Below are positions 7,182-13,475 of a DNA stretch of 21,149 bases, piece by piece (position 1 is the stretch's first letter; each line of letters opens with the position of its first letter). A program made the position numbers and the translations under genes. This stretch comes from CAZZBK01 sp964652155 (GTDB lineage: Bacteria > Planctomycetota > Planctomycetia > Pirellulales > PNKZ01). The stretch is from NCBI GenBank assembly GCA_964652155.1, contig CAZZBK010000109.1, positions 1 to 21,149 of the forward strand. The letters run 5' to 3'. Under the pieces are notes generated by a model. That model did not search any database, was not told where the DNA came from, and saw nothing but the letters and a program-made list of their open reading frames with translations.

Positions 7182-8744
7182 CTATCGTGCTGCATTGATC
7201 GCGCGCGGTCTAAGGGTCTTGCCGGCCGAGTCGGTCACTTTGCAGGCAAAGGTCCAGCCGCCATGATTCGTCCCTTGCTCGTTGCTCAGTAACACGATCA
7301 GCGAGTTGGGGCCAGCTTGCAACGGCACGTCGACCGTCTGAGCCCGAAAGTGCGCGTGCTGCCCGAGGTCCATCGGCCGGCCGCGATTCACGCGCAGCAC
7401 GAGTTGGTCGTCCCAGGCCAGTTGCAGCTTCGCGGTCATGGCCTGCGGAACGTCGATCACGCAGGCCGCGAGCCCGGCCATGCCGCGATGATGCACCGCC
7501 GCCCCGCGACGCTCGGGCCGATAGACATGGTTGAAGTCGACAAAGCCATGCAGGCTCGGTCGCGTGACCCAGCCCCCCTCGACAAGTTTCGCCGTCTCGT
7601 CGAGCGGGTTCTGCAGCGCGCGGTGCAGCGCCTCGTTGTTGGCGTTGGCGATGGGGCCTTGCACCGACCACGCGCCGCGGTCGGGCAAAGGCTCGTCCAT
7701 CTCGCCCCGTTTCAATTCGACTCCCGGCAGCAGCTTGTCGAACGGCGGCAGCTTGACATACGCGCGGCGCGGTTCACTCTGATACCAATAAACCGTGGCG
7801 CAGACATCGTTCTGCATCGTGCCAAACCGCATGTGCACGCTCTCGCGCCAGCGGATCGAGTCGTTGATGAAGAAGCGATACCCGACCAACCGCTGAGCGA
7901 CTCGCGCCTCGCCCGTGTCTTCGTGCGTGTAGTAGGGCATGCCGGCAAACAGATGCGTCTCGGGCGGGTGCAGCGCTCCGCCGTAGGACGTGCCAAACGT
8001 GTCTTCGCCGCCGATGCCGCGAATGTAGGCCGGGTGCTCTCCCTGGCCATCGAGATAAATGTTCTCCGCGCCGCCGTGGCTCCAGCGATCGACATTGTCG
8101 ATCAATCGGACACCGTACACGAAGCCGATCAACTGCCCAGGCCCCGTCGCGTCAAGCATGAGAAAGTCTTCGCCATACCGGGCCGTCGGCATCTCGCGTC
8201 GCCAGGCGGCACAAAATCGCCGCGGCTCTCGCAACTCCTGGCCCGGGTAACGATGCCAGTCGACTTGCATGTAAACGGGCAGTTGTTGATCGCCGCTCTC
8301 CAATTCGATGCGGGCATTTTTGGCAAAGGGCATCTCGAAGTAGCAGTTATAGCCGCTCCAGGTCTTCACGCTCAGCAGGCTGTTGTTGATCGGGTAATGG
8401 TTCACGCCGTGCATGACTCCGAAAAAGTCACCGAGCGGCGCTTCGACATGCGGCACCGGCGAGTCATCGAAGTAAATGCGAATGATCATCCGCCGATTCA
8501 TCAGCGGCACCGCGTTGGCCGCGATCGGCTTGCCCAGCGTCAGCCAAATGTGCCGGATGCAGCCCGGTCCGTCGAGCGCGGCCCAGGTCTCGCGGACGTT
8601 TGCCGCCTGTAGCCGAACCAGACTCACTCGATCGCTCACCGCCTCGTCCGGCAAGTCGAGCTTGAACGGACCGCTCGGCGCGGCGGAGAGGGGCGCCGTG
8701 ACCAGCCAAAGTAATCCGACAATCAAAGCACAACGTATCTGCAT
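7182..8744 (-). CDS. secreted DUF2961 / GH172-type glycoside hydrolase
   Basis: 520 residues. A signal peptide (about 1-22, hydrophobic core then LSA-AP) is followed by a DUF2961 domain (about 40-310). This family is now classed as glycoside hydrolase GH172, with known members acting on alpha-D-fructofuranosides or D-arabinofuranosides. Visible landmarks are GGAENIYLDG, then GGEDTFG with E247/D248, and YRFFINDSIRW; the acidic residues in these blocks are where family catalysis occurs. The C-terminal part (about 390-520) looks like a beta-sandwich accessory domain. The ATG at 8744 is chosen over the upstream in-frame TTG (8753) because GGAGG at 8754-8758 is nine bases from the ATG but abuts the TTG. 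Substrate unknown. Confidence 0.85.
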   Translation of the reverse strand: MQIRCALIVGLLWLVTAPLSAAPSGPFKLDLPDEAVSDRVSLVRLQAANVRETWAALDGPGCIRHIWLTLGKPIAANAVPLMNRRMIIRIYFDDSPVPHVEAPLGDFFGVMHGVNHYPINNSLLSVKTWSGYNCYFEMPFAKNARIELESGDQQLPVYMQVDWHRYPGQELREPRRFCAAWRREMPTARYGEDFLMLDATGPGQLIGFVYGVRLIDNVDRWSHGGAENIYLDGQGEHPAYIRGIGGEDTFGTSYGGALHPPETHLFAGMPYYTHEDTGEARVAQRLVGYRFFINDSIRWRESVHMRFGTMQNDVCATVYWYQSEPRRAYVKLPPFDKLLPGVELKRGEMDEPLPDRGAWSVQGPIANANNEALHRALQNPLDETAKLVEGGWVTRPSLHGFVDFNHVYRPERRGAAVHHRGMAGLAACVIDVPQAMTAKLQLAWDDQLVLRVNRGRPMDLGQHAHFRAQTVDVPLQAGPNSLIVLLSNEQGTNHGGWTFACKVTDSAGKTLRPRAINAAR

Positions 8745-8753
8745 GACATTCAA

Positions 8754-8758
8754 CCTCC
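8754..8758 (-). promoter_or_regulatory. Shine-Dalgarno deciding the GH172 start
   Basis: GGAGG on the minus strand, nine bases before the ATG at 8744 and directly touching the in-frame TTG at 8753. This favours the ATG. Confidence 0.7.
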
Positions 8759-8837
8759 ACTCATGAATCGCCAGCCAACAATGCGATCCGTGACCTCACT
8801 GCCGCAGCCTCACCTAGCTTCGGATTAAGAATAATTT

Positions 8838-8933
8838 GCCGCAAAGAGCACAATAAAAACAAAAAGCGACGAATCAGATCGACTGTCTGATTAGCTCCGT
8901 CTTCTTTTTGCGACCTGTTGTGTTCTTTGTGCC
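8838..8933. repeat. 96-bp imperfect inverted repeat, possible trxB terminator
   Basis: GCCGCAAAGAGCACAA (8838-8853) is an imperfect inverted match to TTGTGTTCTTTGTGCC (8918-8933). The centre is a perfect hairpin, AATCAGA (8872-8878) with TCTGATT (8886-8892). On the minus strand it begins 16 bases after the trxB stop, and its distal arm is T-rich, so it may terminate trxB. The long imperfect arms suggest a decayed palindromic repeat. Confidence 0.45.
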
Positions 8934-8948
8934 ATAGATAACTTGTTT

Positions 8949-10010
8949 TTAGTGGTGCCCCTGCGCGCCGAGCCAGCGTTCGGCGTCGAGGGCGGCCATG
9001 CAACCCGTGCCTGCCGAGGTGATCGCCTGGCGATAATAATCGTCGGCCACGTCGCCGGCCGCGAACACCCCGTCGACGCTCGTCGCGGTGCGGAACTTCT
9101 GCTTCCACGCGACATAGCCCTTGTCGTTAAGCTCCAGCGCGCCATTGAGAAAGTCGGTGTTGGGTGTATGGCCGATCGCCAGGAACATGCCCGAGCAGGC
9201 GATCTCGCGCGGCTCGCCGGTCTGGGCATGCTTGAGTCGCACGCTGGTCACACCGGTCTTGTCGTTGCCAATGACCTCGTCCACCACGCTGTTCCAGAGC
9301 ATCTCGATTTTCGGCTCGTTCAGCGCCCGCTGCGCCATGATCTTCGAGGCGCGGAGCTGATCGCGGCGCACAACCATGTACACCTTGCTGGCAAACTTCG
9401 TGAGGTACGTCGCTTCCTCGACGGCCGAGTCGCCGCCGCCGACGACGACGAGCGGCTGATTGCGAAACCGCGGCAGAGCGCCATCGCACACGGCACACGC
9501 GCTCACGCCCCGATTCTTGTACTTGTCTTCCGACGCCAGCCCCAGGTAGTTGGCCTTCGCGCCGGTCGCCACGATCACGGTCAACGCCTCGACGACCGTG
9601 TTGCTCCCCGAGGTCAACTTGAACGGATGACCGGTGAAGTCGACCGAGACGATGTCGTCCGACTCGACGCGCGTGCCGAAGTTGATCGCCTGCTCCTTCA
9701 TGAGCGCGACCAGTTCGGTGCCTTGCACGGCGTAATGGGGCACGTCGTTGCGCACATGTCCCGTCGGCACGGGAGGCAGCACGTACTGTCGCTCCTGCGC
9801 GATCGCGCTCTCGACAAAGGCGCGGATGTTGCCCATCGGAAAGCCCGGGTAGTTCTCGACCTCGGTCGTGAACGCGAGTTGCCCCAGCGGGACCATGTCG
9901 CTCTTGAAGGTCCCCTCGTACACCAGAGGCTGCAAATTGGCGCGGGCGGCGTAGATGGCTGCCGACCAACCGGCGGGGCCACTCCCAATGATGACAACTT
10001 TCTCGGCCAA
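8949..10010 (-). CDS. trxB: thioredoxin reductase
   Basis: 353-residue flavoprotein that uses NADPH to reduce thioredoxin in the cytoplasm. The FAD-binding GxGxxG motif is at residues 9-14. The redox-active disulfide is CAVC (C172, C175). The NADPH motif is GGGDSAVEEA, and a second FAD motif GVFAAGDV lies near the C-terminus. At 353 residues it is longer than the usual 310-320: the excess is an insertion of about 27 residues around 85-115, just after the ENYPGFP block and before the GTELVALM helix. The start is taken as TTG at 10010, because AAGGAG (10025-10020) sits nine bases upstream and no ATG/GTG in frame fits. Upstream is an extended -10 promoter. It is the first gene before the GH172 gene, but a large inverted repeat separates them. 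Confidence 0.93.
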   Translation of the reverse strand: MAEKVVIIGSGPAGWSAAIYAARANLQPLVYEGTFKSDMVPLGQLAFTTEVENYPGFPMGNIRAFVESAIAQERQYVLPPVPTGHVRNDVPHYAVQGTELVALMKEQAINFGTRVESDDIVSVDFTGHPFKLTSGSNTVVEALTVIVATGAKANYLGLASEDKYKNRGVSACAVCDGALPRFRNQPLVVVGGGDSAVEEATYLTKFASKVYMVVRRDQLRASKIMAQRALNEPKIEMLWNSVVDEVIGNDKTGVTSVRLKHAQTGEPREIACSGMFLAIGHTPNTDFLNGALELNDKGYVAWKQKFRTATSVDGVFAAGDVADDYYRQAITSAGTGCMAALDAERWLGAQGHH

Positions 10011-10019
10011 GATGACGAA

Positions 10020-10025
10020 CTCCTT
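10020..10025 (-). promoter_or_regulatory. Shine-Dalgarno for TTG start of trxB
   Basis: AAGGAG on the minus strand, nine bases before TTG (10010-10008). It decides the trxB start and rules out the longer reading frame that begins at 10163. Confidence 0.7.
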
Positions 10026-10061
10026 GGAGGTGATGTTCCGGTAACACGTGAGTCGGGCCAA

Positions 10062-10070
10062 ATTATAGCA
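10062..10070 (-). promoter_or_regulatory. extended -10 promoter of trxB
   Basis: TGCTATAAT on the minus strand: a consensus TATAAT (10067-10062) preceded by TGC (10070-10068). The -35 region is a weak match (CTTTCC/TTTCCT at 16-17 bp spacing), as expected for extended -10 promoters. It predicts a 5' leader of about 45 nt. Confidence 0.6.
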
Positions 10071-10121
10071 AAAAGCGGAACCAGGAAAGCGGTGGAGATG
10101 CCATCGCTCCTCGACTTTCTC

Positions 10122-10239
10122 GGGTGGCCCTGACAACTGGTTGTCGGGGTGGCGTAGCCACAAGAGGGCAATGCAGCGTCTCGAAGCTGCGCCTCCAGTC
10201 GCTCAGAGCGACCTGGACAACCAGTTGTCCAGGCTACCC
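10122..10239. repeat. palindromic dispersed element, copy 1
   Basis: 118-bp element between the divergent trxB and aldehyde dehydrogenase genes. It starts GGGTGGCCCTGACAAC and ends GTTGTCCAGGCTACCC, imperfect terminal inverted repeats. It contains three hairpins: a left arm (CCTGACAAC/GTTGTCGGG), a small one (GTGGC-GTA-GCCAC), and a right arm (CCTGGACAAC/GTTGTCCAGG). It shares layout and many bases with the copy at 12981-13097 but has diverged in the middle. No coding capacity. Confidence 0.8.
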
Positions 10240-10265
10240 AATTGAGTTAGCGACATCGAGTCCCC

Positions 10266-10295
10266 TTGTCTCGATCGAGCCTCGCTGCGTATCCT
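10266..10295 (+). promoter_or_regulatory. possible promoter of the aldehyde dehydrogenase gene
   Basis: TTGTCT (10266-10271), 18-bp spacer, TATCCT (10290-10295), 65 bp before the ATG. This is only a moderate match. Confidence 0.25.
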
Positions 10296-10360
10296 TGCTT
10301 ATCACTTCGCCCCGATCTCGGGAACGAATTTGACATTTGTGCGCGGAAAGGAAGCTCCGT

Positions 10361-11884
10361 ATGTCGACTGCACCGTCCACCTCGCTCTGGCAAGGGGAAC
10401 AATTCATCGACGGGCGTTGGCTCGCCGCCGAGGGCCGCGCGACGTTCGCGAATCACAACCCGGCCAACAGCGCGCAACTGCTCGGCCATTACCCACGCGG
10501 CACGAGTGACGACGCGCAGGCGGCTGTCGCCGCGGCGCGGAAAGCGCAGGGCCCGTGGCGACGACTGAGCCGCATCAAGCGCGGCGAACTGTTCGGCAAG
10601 CTGGCGGCGCTCATCGAGGCGAACGTCGTCGAGCTGGCCACGGTGGTGTCGCGCGAGAGCGGCAAAATTTTCGACGAGGCCAAGGCCGAGGTGATCGAAG
10701 GCCTGCACATGGTGCAGTACGTGTACGGCACCGCTCGGCAACCGATCGGCGAGTGCGTCGCGTCCGAGATCGAAGCCAAAGACCTGTACGTGCGACGCAA
10801 GCCGCGCGGGGTCGTCGCGGTGATCACGCCTTGGAACTTTCCGTTCGCCGTGCCGCTGTGGATGCTCGCCCCCAGCTTGCTCGAGGGGAACACGGTCGTC
10901 TTCAAGCCGTCGGAAGAGACCCCCGAGATCGGCTCTCGGCTCACAAAATTGTTCATCGAGGCCGGCTTTCCGACCGGGACCATTAGCCTGCTGCACGGCT
11001 TGGGAGAGGAATGCGGCGACGCACTGGCGCGACACGACGACGTGGACGTGGTGTGCTTTACCGGAAGCTACGATGTCGGATCGCACATCCGTCGCCTGGC
11101 GGCCGACAACGAGAAGAAGACCTGCGCCTGCGAGATGGGCTCCAAGAGCGCCGTGATCGTGTGCGAAGACGCGAACCTCGAACTGGCCGTGAACGCCGCG
11201 ATCCTGAGCGCCTTCAAAACGTCCGGACAGCGCTGCGTGTCGGCCGGTCGCGTGCTGGTCCACGAGCGGCTGTTCGAACGCTTCGCGGCGCAGTTCGTCG
11301 AACGCGCCAAGCTCCTCAAGTTCGGCGACCCCTTCATGCCAGGCGTATTTGCCGGGCCGCTCATCAATCAAGCGGCGCTCGACAAGGTGACGCGGTACAA
11401 CGACCTGGCCCAGCAAGAGGGAGCCAGCGTGCTGCTCAGCGGCGGACGCATGACCAGCGCCGAGCACGCGGCCGGGTTCTTCATGTCTCCCTTCATCTAT
11501 CGACAAAGTTACGGCCCCAAGAAGCGAACGATCCACGAAGAGGTCTTTGGCCCACACCTGGCGCTGATCCCCTTTACGAGCGACGACGAAGCCATTCACA
11601 TCTACAACGACACGCCCTACGGGCTCTCGATGGCCGTCATCAGCGAAGATTATCGCCGCTGGCGACTGTATCGCGACGAGTGCGATTACGGCATGGGCTA
11701 CGTGAACTTGCCGTGCATCGGAGCCGAGGTGCATTTGCCCTTTGGCGGCGTCAAGCGCAGCGGCAACGGGCAGCCGTCCGCCGCCGCTTTGGTCGACGCC
11801 GTGACGCACAAGACCGCGTTTACCGTCAATCACGAACGGGGCATTACGATGGCCCAAGGCATGAGCGCGAAAGTGGGGGGCTAG
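10361..11884 (+). CDS. NAD(P)-dependent aldehyde dehydrogenase
   Basis: 507 residues, the usual length for the ALDH superfamily, which oxidises aldehydes to carboxylic acids with NAD(P)+. Motifs in order: TPWNFPF (oxyanion Asn), the FKPSEETP cofactor segment, FTGS, catalytic Glu258 in CEMGSKSA, nucleophile Cys292 in SGQRCVSAGR, and EEVFGP. Glu and Cys are 34 residues apart, as in classical members. One oddity is Ser in place of the second Gly of the normal ELGGK block. The ATG at 10361 has AAGGAAG upstream; a GTG at 10337 in frame is less likely. It is a single gene with no pathway partners next to it, so the physiological aldehyde cannot be named. Confidence 0.92.
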   Translation: MSTAPSTSLWQGEQFIDGRWLAAEGRATFANHNPANSAQLLGHYPRGTSDDAQAAVAAARKAQGPWRRLSRIKRGELFGKLAALIEANVVELATVVSRESGKIFDEAKAEVIEGLHMVQYVYGTARQPIGECVASEIEAKDLYVRRKPRGVVAVITPWNFPFAVPLWMLAPSLLEGNTVVFKPSEETPEIGSRLTKLFIEAGFPTGTISLLHGLGEECGDALARHDDVDVVCFTGSYDVGSHIRRLAADNEKKTCACEMGSKSAVIVCEDANLELAVNAAILSAFKTSGQRCVSAGRVLVHERLFERFAAQFVERAKLLKFGDPFMPGVFAGPLINQAALDKVTRYNDLAQQEGASVLLSGGRMTSAEHAAGFFMSPFIYRQSYGPKKRTIHEEVFGPHLALIPFTSDDEAIHIYNDTPYGLSMAVISEDYRRWRLYRDECDYGMGYVNLPCIGAEVHLPFGGVKRSGNGQPSAAALVDAVTHKTAFTVNHERGITMAQGMSAKVGG

Positions 11885-11955
11885 ACCCAAGGCGAGCGCC
11901 AACCGCAATCAAGGTCGCAGCACCACCTCGTCTCGCGTCCTTCATCCCACTCGCC

Positions 11956-12900
11956 TCACCCCACTCGATACGCGAGCGGCTTTCCATCGAGCCCGAGCAG
12001 CAAATTCTCGACCGACATCTCGGCCATCTTCCGCCTCGTTTCGTTCGTGGCGCTCCCCAAGTGCGGCGCGATGACGACGTTGTGCAGCTTGAGCAACGGA
12101 TGATTTCTCGGCAACGGCTCAGGGTCGGTCACGTCGAGTCCCGCCGCGGCAATACGTCGAGCGGCCAGGGCATCGGTCAGCGCCTGCGTGTCGACCACCC
12201 CGCCCCGCGCAATGTTGATCAGCGTGCCAGTCCGCTTCATCTTATCGAGCGCCGCGGCGTCGATCAGCCCGCGTGTGTCGCTCGTGAGCGGACAGCAGAG
12301 CATGACGTAGTCGCTCTGCGCGAGCAGTTCATCGAACTCGGCGTAGCGCACGTCCAGGCTGGCTTCCAGGTCCGCGCGGCGCCGTCGATTGTGATACAGC
12401 ACGGTCATGTCGAAGCCGCGGGCCCGCTTGGCCACCTGAGCCCCAATGCGTCCCAACCCCACGATGCCCAGCGTGCTGCTGTGGACTTCGCTCCCCAGCA
12501 TGTAGCCCGGATCGTAAATGGTGAACTGCGGCGACCGGGCGTAACGATCCCCTTCGACCACGCGCCGCGCCGTGGCCAGCAGCAGTGCAAAGCCCATGTC
12601 GGCCGTCGCGCCGTCGAGGATGCCCGGCGTGTTGCCCACGGGCACCTTATGTGCCGCGGCGGCCGCAAGGTCGATATGATCCACGCCCACGCCGTAATTG
12701 CTAATCACCCGCAACTTTGGTAGTTGCCGCAGCAGCGCATCGCCCACGTGCGGATGCCCGTAGGTGTATAGCGCCACGATCTGCTCATCAGGCGCGCTCA
12801 GCGTCGCTTGCCACGGCCGCCACGTGACCCGGCCGGAGGTGAGTTGTTCGATGATAGGTGCCAACGGCCCATCGGCCATCACGCAGGGTGTGTTGTTCAT
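11956..12900 (-). CDS. D-isomer-specific 2-hydroxyacid dehydrogenase
   Basis: 314-residue cytoplasmic oxidoreductase that interconverts 2-oxoacids and D-2-hydroxyacids (glyoxylate/hydroxypyruvate reductase or 3-phosphoglycerate dehydrogenase-like, without an ACT tail). The Rossmann motif GLGRIG is at 148-153. The family triad is present: Arg in NIARGGVVD, Glu in DVTDPEP, and His in APHLGSATNETR. After the second strand the sequence is HNRRRR rather than an acidic residue, which points to NADP(H). The gene is convergent with the aldehyde dehydrogenase (71-bp gap). The ATG at 12900 has no clear Shine-Dalgarno, and its first six codons lie inside a tandem-duplicated unit, so a second copy of this start sits at 13113. 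Confidence 0.9.
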   Translation of the reverse strand: MNNTPCVMADGPLAPIIEQLTSGRVTWRPWQATLSAPDEQIVALYTYGHPHVGDALLRQLPKLRVISNYGVGVDHIDLAAAAAHKVPVGNTPGILDGATADMGFALLLATARRVVEGDRYARSPQFTIYDPGYMLGSEVHSSTLGIVGLGRIGAQVAKRARGFDMTVLYHNRRRRADLEASLDVRYAEFDELLAQSDYVMLCCPLTSDTRGLIDAAALDKMKRTGTLINIARGGVVDTQALTDALAARRIAAAGLDVTDPEPLPRNHPLLKLHNVVIAPHLGSATNETRRKMAEMSVENLLLGLDGKPLAYRVG

Positions 12901-12980
12901 GGGAAAGGGGAGTGGGGAGCGGGGTGTGGGACGAGGTTAAGAGGACAGACGAACCCAATCGGACTGCAATGGCATACTGA

Positions 12981-13097
12981 GGGTAGCCCGGACAACTTGT
13001 TGTCCGGGTGGCGAAGCCACAAGAGGGTATGGAAGCTTGACGAAGCAGCACCTCTTGTCGCGAGCGCGGCCCCGACAACGAGTTGTCGGGGCTACCC
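12981..13097. repeat. palindromic dispersed element, copy 2
   Basis: 117 bp, beginning GGGTAGCCCGGACAAC and ending GTTGTCGGGGCTACCC. Hairpins: CCGGACAAC/GTTGTCCGG on the left, GTGGC-GAA-GCCAC next to it, CCCCGACAAC/GTTGTCGGGG on the right. Relative to copy 1, stem bases in the right arm have changed in pairs, which keeps the stem. Confidence 0.8.
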
Positions 13098-13193
13098 AGG
13101 GTGTGTTGTTCATGGGAAAGGAGAGTGGGGAGCGGGGTGTGGGACGAGGTTAGGAGGACAGACGAACCCAATCGGACTGCAATGGCATACTGA

Positions 13194-13361
13194 GGGTAGC
13201 CCGGACAANNNNNNNNNNNNNNNNNNNNNNNNNNNNNNNNNNNNNNNNNNNNNNNNNNNNNNNNNNNNNNNNNNNNNNNNNNNNNNNNNNNNNNNNNNNN
13301 NNNNNNNNGCAGCACCTCTTGTCGCGAGCGCGGCCCCGACAACGAGTTGTCGGGGCTACCC
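13194..13361. repeat. palindromic dispersed element, copy 3, interrupted by gap
   Basis: The first 15 bases (13194-13208) and last 53 bases (13309-13361) are identical to copy 2; the middle is the N run. If the copy is full length, 49 bases are missing, not 100. Confidence 0.75.
13209..13308. other. assembly gap of 100 N
   Basis: Exactly 100 N, a conventional placeholder. It falls inside a hairpin-rich tandem repeat, the kind of place where short-read assembly breaks. The true length and the number of repeat units are unknown. Confidence 0.98.
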
Positions 13362-13404
13362 AGTCGACTTTGCCGTCCTACTTAAGGTGAACTTCGCGAC
13401 GCTC

Positions 13405-13433
13405 TCGACCGTGCCTAGTTCATCTGCCATAAT
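13405..13433 (+). promoter_or_regulatory. probable promoter of the DUF1501 gene
   Basis: TCGACC (13405-13410), 17-bp spacer ending TGC, then CATAAT (13428-13433), giving an extended -10. It lies 42 bp before the ATG at 13476. Confidence 0.45.
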
Positions 13434-13475
13434 TGATGCGTCGAATTGGAACAGATTGCTGGCGGAGTTCAACTC

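Larger units (their letters stand above)
12884..13361. repeat. 213-bp tandem duplication spanning a gene start
   Basis: Unit 1 (12884-13096) and unit 2 (from 13097) are adjacent direct repeats. The 97-bp parts outside the palindromic element (12884-12980 and 13097-13193) differ at two positions only. Each unit contains the first codons of the hydroxyacid dehydrogenase, its upstream region, and one copy of the palindromic element. Unit 2 is interrupted by the N gap. The 575 bp from 12901 to 13475 contain this array plus the DUF1501 promoter and no gene. Confidence 0.85.

Noticed and set aside
7317..8612. 431-codon plus-strand open frame over the GH172 gene
   Set aside because: Antisense shadow without recognisable domains; the minus strand has a signal peptide, Shine-Dalgarno and family motifs.
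8943..10133. 396-codon plus-strand open frame over trxB
   Set aside because: Antisense shadow of trxB, which has complete FAD, CxxC and NADPH motifs.
10247..11908. 553-codon minus-strand open frame over the aldehyde dehydrogenase
   Set aside because: Antisense shadow; the plus strand has all ALDH motifs with correct Glu-Cys spacing.
12788..13342. Minus-strand open frame running through the N gap
   Set aside because: It consists of two copies of the tandem repeat in a non-coding frame and undefined residues from N.
12884..13361. CRISPR array
   Set aside because: The repeats are 213-bp direct units with long palindromes, not short repeats with unique spacers, and there are no cas genes.
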